Positions 10,340-21,619 of a stretch of DNA of 64,000 nt are shown in pieces; position 1 is the first letter of the stretch; each line of letters begins with the position of its first letter. The stretch covers positions 78,228,645-78,292,644 of the forward strand of contig OW121853.1 of the NCBI GenBank assembly GCA_933228895.1, written 5' to 3'. A model generated the notes under the pieces. That model saw only the letters and a list, made by a program, of their open reading frames with translations, did no database searches and had not been told where the DNA came from. Both the position numbers and the translations under genes were made by a program. Source of the stretch: Platycnemis pennipes (taxonomy: Eukaryota > Arthropoda > Insecta > Odonata > Platycnemididae).

Positions 10340-11595
10340 TGCAGTTTTTAGTTCCTTGTTCTTCATGATGGAGTATTTCCACTAAATTAAGCCTGACACA
10401 GTCGCCTAAAATAAATTAATGTTTAATATATAGTTAATAATTATATTCAGGGTGCTAAAGGTAGTCGATTTGAAGATATCCCAAGTAAAAATATTAAAGA
10501 AATTGCGACATAAGATCATCAGCTTTTGTGTTCTGAGATTATGAACTTACGCGACGAGAATTTGTATACGAGTCTAAGAAGTGAAGAATTCACCAACATT
10601 TTAGGCGATTAAATTTTCAGCGGCGTAGCCTAAAAACAGGAAACAAAACGACATTTACTAGAGCAATAAATGCATTGCAATGATATTGGAGACAATTATA
10701 CTCAGGATATTCGGGTGGTTAATACAAAGGTGCCCCAAGGTACAGCTATGAACTGAATGATATAATAAACGAGGGTGGAAGCGAGAGGAGCCGTCTGCAG
10801 AGCCCCATCCCCTTTTACTTTCTCATTCTTTCTTTACCCTGAGTAAAAACCCACCCTCTTTCCTACCCCACCACGCCCAACAAGCTTTCGTGCCCGACGA
10901 GGCGGAACTTATACGGATGCATGCTTTGGGGAAATATATCGCCTCTTTTTGCGGTCGCTTGGTAACCACTTTTGTTGATACGCGAGGGAGGAAAGGTAGG
11001 GAGAAATAAATAGGGAGGAAATAAAACCGGAATGAACGGGAGATGGGGGGAGGGGGGGAAACGGGAGTTTAAACAAGGCTGCGTAAATTTAGAGGGATTA
11101 CCTCGATCCATTCCGGGACAGTGCGTACTATATCTCGAACCCCTTCGAGATTTTTTTCCCGCGAAAAGAAAAACGAGTTCAAAACGCAAGCTGGGAGGTG
11201 GATTGCGCCTCGCCTGGACGCTTTACCGAAGTTGCTGCACGTGACCGTATAACGCCACATGAAATGGGAAGATTCATTGATGTTAGCCCAGACTCCCGCA
11301 AATGATTATACTGCGAAAACCAACGCCGTGATATTCATTCCACTGAGACGGATGTAAAAGGAATGATGTAGGCACGAAGAGTAAGAGTCTCGGATGATGA
11401 AAGGAATTAAACATACCTACATAAAACTCAAGTACATAAACTACGTGGAAGTATTAGTAATACAGTACTTCCACTTCAGGATTAAGATAGCAAAACTCCT
11501 CCACGTTCATACTGATTCTTTAACCAACAACCGATTTTATCGACTAAAATAAAGTCTATAACGATGGATTACATATCAATGGATAAGAGTTTTTG
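10340..11595. other. no feature recognised
   Basis: AT-rich in the first half; 10790-11250 is more GC-rich, with overlapping 60-108-codon frames on both strands that have no motif. Confidence 0.4.
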
Positions 11596-11599
11596 GTGA

Positions 11600-12010
11600 G
11601 GCATGGGGGATGGGAGCAGTAAAGAAATCAAGAGTGGAAGCATTTGAAATGTGGTACTACAGAAGAAATATTAAGATTAATTGGATCGACCGAATCAGTA
11701 ACGAGGAAATCCTAAGAAGAGTGGGAGAAAAGAGAATACCCTAAATACCGTCTTCTGAATACCCTAGGAAGAAGACGGGACAACTTTAGCGGCCAAATCA
11801 TGAGACACGATGGCCTGATGAAGACAATCGTTGAAGGTCAAGTGGACGGGGAGAACGGCAAAGGAAGACCTTGCATGAGAAGCATTAACAAGTGATGAAG
11901 GATGTGAATGAAAATAAATACGTAAATGTGAAGAGATTAGCCGATAGAAGAACTCAGCGGACAGCTGCGTCAAACCAATCTGAGGATTGATGACCAACGA
12001 TGATGACGAT
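11600..12010 (+). mobile_element. RTE-type LINE, 3' fragment
   Basis: Conceptual reading with frameshifts gives VEAFEMWYYRRN, WIDRISNEEILRRVGEKR, then RRRDNFSGQIMRHDGLMKTI and VEGQVDGENGKGRP, ending NKYVNVKRLADRRTQRTAAS. This is the C-terminal tail of RTE-type endonuclease-reverse transcriptases (WCYRRM...TNEEVLRR...GHxLRHD...RPRMRY). The element ends in a short run of GATGATGAC. The 5' part, including endonuclease and RT, is absent. Confidence 0.75.
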
Positions 12011-12011
12011 T

Positions 12012-12634
12012 CTATTCCGACTTCTGACATAGTATACTTATTTTGACGTAAACACAACTTTTGTTAATAGTTTAATCCAAAAAATAATTTAATACAAAAT
12101 GTATGAAAATGTAATTTTTACAAAAGGTACGAAATGTAAATCCTCCTTCGTCCAGTACCCTTTCATCACGGTCTTTGGTCATTTTTTGCCCTTTTTAGTG
12201 TGCCTCTTACCTTACATCATAAAATTTATCTCTAAATAATATGCAGTATCCAGAACGAAGTAAAAGTTCCATGGAATCTTAAGCGAAATTACGTTTCGGT
12301 GAACGGATATTTGCCGATCGAAAGTGATCCTGGAATGAATTATCGTTAGGAAAGACATCAGTGCCAGGGTGTGATTGATTCCACTAAGAAACACAGCGCT
12401 ATCCTGACCAGGAAAAGAACATGAACGAGCAACAGTGAAATGGGGTAAACGGAGTCATACCCTGAATTGTACTAGGGGCTTATGCGACGGTGAGCGGCGA
12501 ACTTAATCGGCTACAAAATTACTGCACATATAACGCCTTTCTAAATGATACATCATACCATCTATCATAAATGGTATATCATCAATCTACGAGATTGATG
12601 ATATGAACGGTTTTACCAATGCTACTGTTAACTT
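12012..12634. other. no feature recognised
   Basis: AT-rich sequence. Around 12545-12600 a short imperfect palindrome (ATACCATCTATCATAAATGG) is seen; nothing else. Confidence 0.4.
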
Positions 12635-12860
12635 AAATTTCAGCCAAGCATGTCAGCCAGGTCAATAGCGACTTGACAACCCAGAGGTTGCAGTTTCGAA
12701 TCCCACCGAGGTCATGGGTGCCCTGTCTGTTATCGAATTAGTCTTAGAATTTAGGTTAGACGGCGCGACATGGCCTTCACTGTTGAAAAATCTCAATATC
12801 TATATCTGCTACTACCTCAGGTTGTGGTGTGGTTCATCTAAAGATGATGATATGAAGTCG
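12635..12860 (+). mobile_element. tRNA-derived SINE, family B
   Basis: tRNA-like head with B box TTTCGAATCCCAC at 12692-12704, followed by the family body TAGTCTTAGAATTTAGGTTA and GACGGCGCGACATGGCC. Related bodies occur at 41090, 47585 and 58605. The A-box region is degenerate. Confidence 0.6.
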
Positions 12861-12869
12861 AAACCTCGT

Positions 12870-13822
12870 TACCATCGAATATGTAAGAAATTACTTCGAG
12901 TTTATTCTCATTGGAGTCCAGTTAATCCAGTCATACATTAGGATGAACCCTAGCAAGATCTAAATGGGGGTGTTTACTCGGAACCGAAATCACAATTTTG
13001 TGCACGAAATCGTTAGATGGAAACGAAAAAATAATTTTTGCGAAAAAATGATTTTTGCGAAAAAATTAATCTTCTAACCGCAACCATTCACTCATAAATC
13101 AAAAATTAAAAAAAAGCAAAAGGTGACGCCCACCGAAAATGCTGCTGTGATAACACTGACGTCATATTCCTCCCGTCCTTGACTGCTTTTAGGGGAGGGG
13201 AAGGGAGTGGAGGGGGATTCTCGGAAGGTCTGCTCGCACAGATGCTGTCGTAATCGCTCCCATTGGCCGAGTCAGCTGTGTCCCCCCATTGCGATAAGGC
13301 AAAGTAGCTTCGCGGGCTCAGTTGTGATTGGACGAAGTCGATATACGTCAGAGGTTGCACCACGCCCACTTATCCGAAAGGGTTAAAAACATCAGTTTTT
13401 CGACGCCTATAACTCGGGAAATAATTGACGGATCAAAAAACGGAAAAATACGGGTCTTTTTATTTTACAAACTCTAACAGATTCGGGAGTATAAAAAATA
13501 TGGTAAACGACCCCATTGTCGACAGATTGGAAACATTGCTAAACCGTGACATCCTCCGACGGCATCTTGAACTCTACGTGAGCATATGCACATACACGTG
13601 TCAACTACATACGACGCATCCGTGACTTGAAACGGGGCAACATAATTCGTCGAACAAACCCGTCGGGAGGGATAATATTAACCCTCTGAGGGCAATATGA
13701 CAATTCAACCCACTAAGCATCACGCGTCCTATCTCTCTCCCATCAAGCAGAGGAGGTTGGAGACGCAAAACCTCCTTCTTTATTGGGTTCCCCCTTCGCC
13801 CACACAACCACGTCAGGCTGGG
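12870..13822. other. unique sequence with a 17-bp tandem repeat
   Basis: Contains a 17-bp unit CGAAAAAATAATTTTTG repeated 2.8 times at 13024-13070. About 13110-13370 is GC-richer and has inverted CCAAT motifs (13260-13266, 13327-13331) and a CRE-like TACGTCAG at 13345. No gene is recognised. Confidence 0.45.
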
Positions 13823-13850
13823 ACTTAGGCCTCTATTAGCCGAGGCAACC

Positions 13851-13896
13851 TGGACACTCCACCGGACGTTCCACCGGTGGAGTGTCTGGTTGCTCG
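13851..13896. repeat. subterminal hairpin of the Harbinger element
   Basis: GGACACTCCACCGG and CCGGTGGAGTGTC form an inverted repeat around ACGTTCCA just inside the left terminal repeat. The same sequence type recurs at 14328-14340, 14453-14466 and 14516-14550, so the ends contain several related sites, typical of transposase binding regions. Confidence 0.7.
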
Positions 13897-13963
13897 GGTT
13901 TACTCCGCCTAGGTCACCGGTGGCGCCACCAGTATCTGTTCAAAAATTACCCAGCACACAGCA

Positions 13964-14100
13964 GTGGTTAAAATAGTGTTGTGTTGTGAGGACGTACTAT
14001 TGCTAGCTCTTCTCATAAAGAAGAGAAGGCGAAGGGTGAGGAGGTTTCGGAAGCATCCTATGTTGATGTCTAGACTTACCAAAGGGCTTTATTACACACT
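13964..14100 (+). pseudogene. Harbinger transposase N-terminal fragment
   Basis: The frame starting at ATG 13964 reads EDVLLLALLIKKRRRRVRRF followed by RKHPMLMSRLTKGLYYTL. A run of leucines, a basic arginine tract and an HPxLxxR motif followed by G.(Y/F)xxL is the usual start of PIF/Harbinger (HARBI1-type) transposases, before the DDE domain. After about codon 46 the similarity stops and the rest of the frame (to 14392) is unrelated, so the catalytic domain is deleted. In an intact element this enzyme would cut the terminal repeats. The match is by motif and composition only; the terminal repeats and TTA duplications support it independently. Confidence 0.6.
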
Positions 14101-14574
14101 ATTGTACTTTATTACACTTGGACAAGCGACACCTTCACCTTCTTGCAAATTGCGATCACCATCTTCACTCACCACCGCCCCCGGCGAAAACATATTAACA
14201 CACAGAAATTCAATTCACAAGAGCGAACATCTCACCACTTGTTTGGACTGTGAACTGAGATTGTGTGTCTGCCTGGAGCGTCTTGGTCAGGGCAGTATGA
14301 TGCGCGCGCATGCAATATTCAGTCACCGGTGGCGCGTCTGTTCGCCTCGGCTAGTAGGCTACATATACTCCAATGCCCCGGAACGTTGCTGAGCCACCCA
14401 AAGTGGAAGGCGCGGTTGCGTGGCTCAGTCGACTGGTTTCGGTGGAAAGTCTGGTGGCGCGTCTGGTTGCCATGGATAATAGGACTCATTTGATTCTATG
14501 CCCCACGACTGACAAGTTCCACCGGTGGAAGGCTCGGTGGCGTGTCTGGTTGCCTCGGCTAATAGAGGCCTTAG

Positions 14575-16140
14575 CGTCGCGTCTTAAGGGAGATTGCGTG
14601 CCCTCAGTCCTTCTAAAGGGAAGGCTTTCAAGAACGCAGGGCTCGCGGCAGTGCGAAGGTGACGAGATAAGGGAGGGCCGTGTCGGTCCCCAATAGGTAC
14701 TATCTCTGACTCTCCCTTATTCCCTACCGTCTCCAAGATCGCCAAGTCCCTCCCCGGCTTCCTCTCCCTCTCTTTCTCCATTTGGCTCGAGGCGAGACAC
14801 TTATAAACCCACCGTCTCCGACGTTTCTGCATCTGCATGGCAGATATAGGGAGCCGTGTTAAGCGCCCACGGGACACTCTCGCTTGTCTTCTCACCCATA
14901 ATCCTCCTCCCTCTTACTCTCTTCCTCCATCTCCCATTCCAACGCTAAATGACGCGACAGTTTTTCTCCCCGCTCATAACTTCCTCAAGCCGCGGAGTTA
15001 AAAGCCGCGTTTAACTAATTACCGCAAGGCTTCGCAAGAGAGTTAAAACCATGTCAGTTTTCCGCGGAGCAGAAAGCATAACGTCTCATGAGCGCCGCAT
15101 TTCCTGAGACCTTCCATAAAACCTTATGATGCCCCGACAACCGCAACAAGTATTTGCAGAAGTATTGGGATCTTTCAGAATTTCAGGTGCAATTAAATCA
15201 AAGGCCTAATACGTGCATAATTCAATGTTTTCCACAGTTTGTGCTTAAATCCGCTGTACAGATACAAAAGTAGCCGAATACTAAACCATTGTCATCGAAA
15301 AGAGGTAAGCTATTCAAATATAGTCCTATTTCACGTGAATACATGGTATTGCTGTTTGGCCAGCTACGTTCACTTAGGAAACAGAAGTTGTACACGCAAA
15401 ACATATTATAACGTAAAACTATCATCATCTGAAACACATACAGTATTAACTTTTTATAAATAATTATATTTATAACCATGCACACAAGTAAATTTCAGAA
15501 AGTTTACTTATATGTATGTCGTACACAAAAATAAAAAAAACTTAAAAATAGAAAAAGATTTAAATCTACATTATGTATCCTATCTCCCCGATAACTTCAA
15601 CCTATATATTCTTGTCCTTGTTGTACACGAATAGAACATATTTAACTTTATTTCTTACAGTCTAATTTCAGCGCTATGATACAACAAAAGAAAATTAAAG
15701 TAATGATACCATAGAGATTAAAAAGTACTACAGTATATTTAAAAGCTGGAGGTTATAAGCTAAAGCAGATGTAGTAAGCTACATACTTTGGTAGTCTATA
15801 GGATAAAAAACAGAACTAAACTTCCTTATATGGACTGTCTTCCAAAAGTGGTCGCATTAACCTACCTAAGGCTGAGGCAGAGGATATAGGGCAACACTCG
15901 GCGAGATTATTACGCAACATGAGTAGACAAGCAAAAATACGGAACCTAAGTAGGGAAGAGAACCATGCCCTAAGAAATCTAAGGCGGCACCAGGAAATAC
16001 TCATCTTTCCTTCGAACAAGGGAAAAGCCACCGAGACACCGAGAGCTACGTGAACAAAATACGACAACAGAACTGAAGTTAGAAGGAGATTGCATTGGCG
16101 AGAATTTGTCGTTTACTCGTAGGCAAAAACAAAAGACTTA
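14575..16140. other. no gene recognised
   Basis: About 14580-15080 is GC-richer with C/T-rich tracts; 15130-16080 is AT-rich. Frames up to 103 codons have no motif. Confidence 0.4.
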
Positions 16141-16310
16141 TTGGAAAAGATACGTCGCTACGCACATCCCACGCGAACACTTTATTGACTTCGACCACGG
16201 CTTCAACATGTAAATTTCATTATCAATGTAATGTCATTTACATGTTAAAACCATGGTCGAAGTCAATAAAATGTTTGAGTAGAATGTACATAGCGACGCT
16301 TCTTTTTCAA
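16141..16310. repeat. inverted-repeat element, 75-bp arms
   Basis: Arms 16141-16215 and 16236-16310 are reverse complements at roughly 80 percent, separated by 20 bp. Most differences are C/T changes. The conserved core of both arms is ATTGACTTCGACCA plus AACATGTAAAT. Read outward, each arm gives GGTCGAAGTCAATAAA. It resembles the inverted dimers at 24923 and 48955 in plan. No clear target duplication is seen. Possibly a foldback or MITE, or a PLE terminal-repeat dimer. Confidence 0.7.
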
Positions 16311-16439
16311 TCTCGTGGCTCCACAAATTTAAACCTCAAACGTTAAACGTTATAGGCCGTTCTTTGCGTATGAACGTAAGGAACAGTGAAAGTGGTAATA
16401 AAAAATATGTGGTTTGCCACTGTATGGCGTGGAAATATA

Positions 16440-16860
16440 GACTTTAAGGATAGAAGATGAAAATAAATTCAGGACTTTTGAGACGTGGGTATGAAGAAGG
16501 ATGGAAAACGTAGGGTGGGTAGAAAGGAGGAATAACGATGAAGCGCTAGAGTTGGTAGGAGAGGAAAGGAAGTTGATTGGGGACATTAGGAGAAGGCAGA
16601 GGGATAGGATGGATCAGGTAATGAAGGACGAGTGGAGATGAATGATGTAATAGAGATGAATGACGTAATACAGGGAAAGATGCTGGGTATAGGTGGTAGA
16701 GGGAGGAGCAGATCGGATAGTTAGGATAGAATGATGAAAGGAAGAAGGTACGGAACAATCGACGACCCAGAAGCAACGAAGTTCGTCGCATGAAACATCA
16801 GGGTTAGGGTACGATTTTTATGTCCACCATAACCTGTGGATCACTACCAATAGCCATAAT
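16440..16860 (+). mobile_element. RTE-type LINE fragment, second subfamily
   Basis: Reads DENKFRTFETWV, RRMENVGWVERRNNDEALEL, VGEERKLIGDIRRRQRDRMD, then KMLGIGGRGRSR after a gap. This is the RTE-type C-terminal region of a subfamily also seen at 35200. Stops and frameshifts interrupt it. Confidence 0.6.
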
Positions 16861-16869
16861 AGTAGTATA

Positions 16870-17476
16870 ACGCACAAGAACATATTAAATAGGTCAGTCA
16901 CCCCTTGCGGTACGCCCACGTCATGACTTGCAGGATATTATGTAGACGTGAATGAAAAAGCGAATGCACCGGACTCTAGAACTAACGGGGACGAGCTCTT
17001 GGACCTGATCGTTCAATCGCCACGAGAGAGAAAGAGAGAGAGAGCGGTAATGCATGCAAACACGACACGCGGATATCCAAGGGGGATAGGTGGAGGGAAA
17101 GGGGCGAAGTAATTCAACTCGGGGAGACGCGCGGCAAACGGCGCCAGCCGACGAGCTATTAAGGGGCACTCAAAGATTAGCGTGACGCGGCTGAGGTCAC
17201 CGCCTCCTCCTCTCCTTCTTCCCAGTACCGAGCGTTCCCTCGGCGCGATCGAACGCCATCAGCTAGGTGATCATCACCCGGAAATTGCACCCATCGGAGT
17301 AACAGATCCATCCACTACTACCGCGTCTCCGCATGTTTCCAACAGTGAGGGGTATAACATTTCGGACAAGGAGGCAATTTTTTTTACGTCGACACGGGAA
17401 TATGCACGCGGATCACGATTGCTACGTTCGACGCTCGTCACTGCGCAGTCTGTTGCATGGAGTGATGCTCAGTGGA
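16870..17476. other. GC-richer sequence with GA repeat
   Basis: A short (GA)n tract at 17024-17043 and a GC-rich patch 17100-17330. No gene is recognised. The next LINE tail is inserted at its right edge. Confidence 0.4.
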
Positions 17477-18100
17477 CATCTACATATCTACATAATACCC
17501 TGCAAGCCACCACAAAGGTGTGAGGCAGGGGGTGATTTCTCACTAAACATGCACTACATATCATGCATAAAAAATAATAGTATTGATATGCTAGTCAGAA
17601 CTTCACTATTTAAAAAAGATATAAATTACAAAGCAAACATGCAAAAACATTCTGTTAGTAGGGTTAGCTTTAAGTACTCATACCAACATGCAGCTACCAA
17701 TCCTATCCATTGCTAATCTCCGATTGGACATATTTACCGTTATTCGTATCTCTAATTGTACGAGGGAAAAAGGACATTTTGAATCTATCAGTTCGGCAAT
17801 CAATTTCTCTAATTTTATGGTTATGGTCCAGTCCACCATGTAAGTTGGGGTTCGCAAAATATTTTTAACATCATCACTGAAAATATTGTCTTGGAATTTA
17901 TTTAAGAGATTAAGTCTAAATTTCACCCTGCGATCTGACAATGATTCCCATTTTAATTCATTTAATAGACTGGTCACGCCAATATAATTATCGTATCGTC
18001 CCTTTACAAATCTTACCGATCTTCGCTGCACACGTTCAAGTTCATTATTTACACCGATTTCGTAGGGATCCCATACACTGGCAGCATATTCCAAATGAAA
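17477..18100 (-). mobile_element. CR1-type LINE, 3' fragment with RT C-terminus
   Basis: Minus-strand copy with a long open frame: LEYAASVWDPYEIGVNNELE, RVQRRSVRFVKGRYDN, GVTSLLNELKWESLSDRR, LLNKFQDNIFSDDVKNILRT. This is the best-preserved coding piece of the family in the window (open from 18145 to 17678, the first residues being outside the element). The 3' untranslated part ends with the hairpin (17497-17530) and the tail ACATCTACATATCTACATAA read on the plus strand. The copy is truncated at about 18100, so it lacks the endonuclease and RT core. Confidence 0.85.
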
Positions 18101-18109
18101 AGGACATTG

Positions 18110-20838
18110 CATGCTAGAAGATGCAGGTGGATGGATAAGATTCATGAAGCATTCGACATGATCTCACTTTCGACCACCCTTCCTTATTGCCAATTATTGC
18201 CTATGAACACGAACTGAACAGATAAGTACAGCAATTCGAAATTTTCATAATTAAACAAAACAACGGAAAATTACCCATAAACGCTATATCTTGACATTGC
18301 AATGCATAGAGCTACGAATTGTGCGGAAAACTTCCCGAACCCTGGAACGAGTGTGCAGTAAATAGCCCTCTTCTTTCTCCATGCATTCATTCGCATAATT
18401 TTCGTGACTTCACCCTGATTCAAGTTGAGCAATTGATTGCGTCGTCTACGACGGACTTTGGAAAAGGGTCAGAGCAGGGTTGCCACCATGTGAGCGGTTA
18501 ATTTTGGGAGAGTTATAACTCAGCGGAGAAAACTCCGGGAGCGTAAGGTATGAGATGAATTACTGATATGTTTCTTATTCCAGGAAGCTAACTGAAAGCG
18601 ATAATCCTGTTCCGCAATTTGGAGCCCAAATTAAAGAGGTTGATTATATGAATGAAAGACTCCATGTAAGATTTTTAAGACGTTGTCCTTATTTTTGTTG
18701 TCAGTTAAACCCCATGATGAAAATCATTATGAAAATGAAAACCTAATAAAAGATATTAATTTTCAAACGTTACTTTACAGAAGAAAAATGAGTGAATTGG
18801 AATTTTTTTGTCATGTTATCAACCTCGAATAATGTTGATATTTGTTAAAAAGCATTGAATTTTCTACTTCCAGCAAACAAAGGAAGACAAAAGAGAGCTT
18901 TATATGCAATGAATAGTAAAAGCAACTCCCTTGGGGCATCCTTTTCAAAAGAAGAAATATTTTGAGAAAATAATGTTTGCCTGAGCAAACCTGAGAGACT
19001 ACGCGACCAGGCTCATTAATTTAATTAGGAAAAAATAATATTTCCCAACAGGTGAACAATATACATATTTTTCTTCCGTGTATTTTCTTTCCTTACGATA
19101 AATACGAAACCTGGAGATTGGGACAGTGAACAGCCGGAGGGGCTATTTACCTAACTGAAACCATTCTGCATTTTATTCAAGCGTAATGGCCCGTGCCTGA
19201 GCTCCATGTTATTCTTTCATTACGAAAGGCAGAGGAAAGAAAGAATGTTAAGGAAATTACAACAATATGAAATTTATTCACAGAGAATAAACATTATTAT
19301 ACTGAAAATATTACACCATTTGAGCTGCCACAGGACTGAAAAATTATTTCAAAAACTCAATAAGTTGACGAACCAGGTCACCGTTTTTTAAACGTTAAGA
19401 AATAACAAAAAAATCTCCTAACATCAAATAAAATACACCTACTCCCGACCAGCTGAGAAACAACGTTTTGTCATGTCATCCCTACCCAAAGAACAATCGA
19501 AGGCAAAATAGGCGAGTTACGGCGGAGAAAAGGGAACGCAGGTACATCAATGGAAAGTAATTAATCCTGCTGAATGCCCGGTACATAAAAGCATGAAGAT
19601 TATTCTAACGAACGATGTAAAGCTTAAAAAATACATTAAAAAATTCTTAATTCTTGAAAAATACTTTAAAAAATTAAAGATATAGAAATGGGGAGGGAAA
19701 CGTGTAACCATGAGATGTAATGAATCCAATACAATATAATAATACAATACAATAAAACACAATACAATAAAATACTAATATAATAATACAATACAATACC
19801 CCTAAAAATATGGAGGCATTTTTAGTGACTTAAAGTTAAAAATGTAAAAAAAACAACATTAAAAACCTACTGAGAAGCCGTAGAAAAAATATTTGTAAAT
19901 AAATATTTTATTGCAGACGGTAAAAAAGAAAAGAAAAAAGATGGTCCTCTTGCGAAAAGATGATATATTCAAATGTTTTCGGAAGCATAAGCAAGAACTT
20001 GAGGGAAAGTTTTCCACACATGTCTGTCAATAGAGAACTACCATTAAAGATAATTCCGATATAACAAGCAAGCATATCGATTAATTCCGTGAATCCTTGT
20101 AACGTCGAAACCCTTTCCAGAATCAATTATTTAGAAGAAACATTTCTATAACAAGAATGACTCATTTTGTTATACAGTAAAGGAATTTTAAAAGAAATGA
20201 ATTAATAATACATTTCAGGCATGCACAACCCTACCTTTCAGGTAATCTTCAAGTAAAATGGACTGTAGAGAAAGAACCGGGTACGATGCGTTTGCTTACC
20301 TGAAATAAGAAAGAAAACAATCATTAGCTCTCACTTTTACCATTTTAATTATACAATAATTATTATAATACTCGGTCAATCTTGGTGTTTCTGTCGGATT
20401 GTCTCCTCACACTAATGACAGAAATTAAGTTCATTTTTTGAGCTGTTTGCAGTTTTTGAGCTTTTGAGCTGTTGAGCGACAGAAACCCCGGAAATAAGTG
20501 TAATTTACTTATGGAGAGTATCGGGCCATTTTAATCATATTAAGAGACCTATTTTCTAGGTAGAGGGAGGCAACCTCTCTAGCCACTACATTAAGCGGTT
20601 CCACTTTTTGAATGATCCTCGGAATTAAAGTGGTAATTGTACCCTATTTACGAAATCAGTGAATCATTTTCGCTAGTTACTCCTACTCACATAAGAGCGC
20701 AATTTGCAGCTCAATGAGATGCTTGAAAAATGCCGCGTCAATTCAGCGGTTGCCATCCGTGGGAGATAACCAACAGCTTAGATCTAATGACGTCATTTAG
20801 GATAGTTCGGTAGAAGTAAGAATATTTCAAGGACGGGT
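18110..20838. other. no gene recognised; AT-rich low complexity
   Basis: Largely unique AT-rich sequence. 19730-19800 is a low-complexity run of AATACAAT-like units. 20435-20480 has a short repeat of TTTGAGCTGTT. The frames in 18319-20126 show no motif. Confidence 0.45.
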
Positions 20839-20839
20839 G

Positions 20840-20930
20840 GAAGGGTGGAATGAACCCCGTCGTCGGAATTAGCCTACTATGAAAGGCGCTAAGGGCTTCA
20901 CCGTTTAACGTCCCATACTACAGACAGGAG
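20840..20930 (-). mobile_element. SINE family A, distal part, split by LINE
   Basis: Holds CGTCGGAATTAGCCTACT, AAAGGCGCTAAGGGC and TTTAACGTCCCAT, the non-tRNA part of SINE A. The family's next expected bases (GACGGAGTACTGAAC) reappear at 21454 after the LINE, so this is one SINE interrupted by an insertion. Confidence 0.7.
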
Positions 20931-21452
20931 GAGATACTACTACTATAGATAAGGAGGCGATTATAAAGAGACGAACACTATTCTCAAAGAACCTACGGCT
21001 CCAAACAAGGAAGCACTACATCAAGACATACGCATGGAGCGTGAAACTCTATGGATCAGAGACAAGGAACATCGGGAAAGCAGACCAGCGTATAATTGAA
21101 GCCTTATAAACATGGTGCTGGAGGAGAATGTTGAAGTTTAATGGACAGATGTGAGGAACAAAGAGGTGTACAGAAGAGCAGATGAAGAAAGAGCAATATG
21201 GAAAACCCTACGGAAAAGAAGAACCAGATGGATTGGACATACCTTGAGGCACAATGAATTAGTAATAAATATAATAGAAGGGAAATTTTGAGGGAAGATC
21301 CCAAGAGGGAGACCAAGGGATAAGTATATAGGACAAGTAAAGGAGAACGTGAAAGAGAAAACATACCAGGGCGCGAGGGAATTAACACTGAATAGAGCAG
21401 AATGGAGTGCTGTAGAAAACGAATCCTACGATTGAAATACTGATGATGACTA
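20931..21452 (+). mobile_element. RTE-type LINE, inserted in a SINE
   Basis: Reads FSKNLRLQTRKHYIKTYAWS, VKLYGSETRNIGKADQRIIE, TWCWRRMLKF, then in shifted frames RRRTRWIGHTLRHNELVI and KIPRGRPRDKYIGQ, closing with LTLNRAEWSAV and a TGATGATGAC end. The layout (RK..IK.Y.WSV.LYG.ETW, WCWRRML, GH.LRHN, RGRPR) is the RTE-type C-terminus. It is a third subfamily, with WCWRRM rather than WCYRRM. Stops break the frame, and the 5' part was lost at insertion. Confidence 0.75.
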
Positions 21453-21616
21453 AGGACGGAGTACTAAACTCCAAGTTCTCTCCACACAACACACAAGTAG
21501 GGAAGAGTACTCAAATAAAAAATAAAAAGTCGCAGCCGGGATACAAACCCTGCCTCCCGGGGATGGAAAGTCAATACCCTATTAACCACACCAAACCCAT
21601 GCTCTTATGCATAGGA
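21453..21616 (-). mobile_element. SINE family A, tRNA-like part, after LINE
   Basis: Resumes the family at GGACGGAGTACTAAACTCC and continues through CTCTCCACACAACACAC to a mutated B box (GGGATACAAACCC) and the A-box side. Joined to 20840-20930 in concept, it forms one complete SINE. Confidence 0.7.
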
Positions 21617-21619
21617 TGA

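Larger units (their letters stand above)
13828..14570 (+). mobile_element. PIF/Harbinger-derived non-autonomous transposon
   Basis: Perfect 23-bp terminal inverted repeats (13828-13850 and 14548-14570, beginning GGCCTCTATTAGCC) flanked on both sides by TTA (13825-13827 and 14571-14573). A 3-bp TTA or TAA duplication is the signature of PIF/Harbinger transposons, and the interior carries what looks like the N-terminal end of a Harbinger transposase. At 743 bp it is far too short for an autonomous element (usually 2-4 kb with two genes). Subterminal copies of GTGTCTGGTTGCC-like sequence occur near both ends. Its perfect inverted repeats and intact target duplication suggest one of the younger insertions here. 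Confidence 0.85.

Noticed and set aside
11805..11825. hammerhead core CTGATGA
   Set aside because: Lies in the coding sequence of an RTE-type LINE (residues LMK) with no GAAA partner or stem II.
16141..16310. transcription terminator hairpin
   Set aside because: Arms are far too long and the context is eukaryotic repeat DNA; an inverted-repeat element explains it better.
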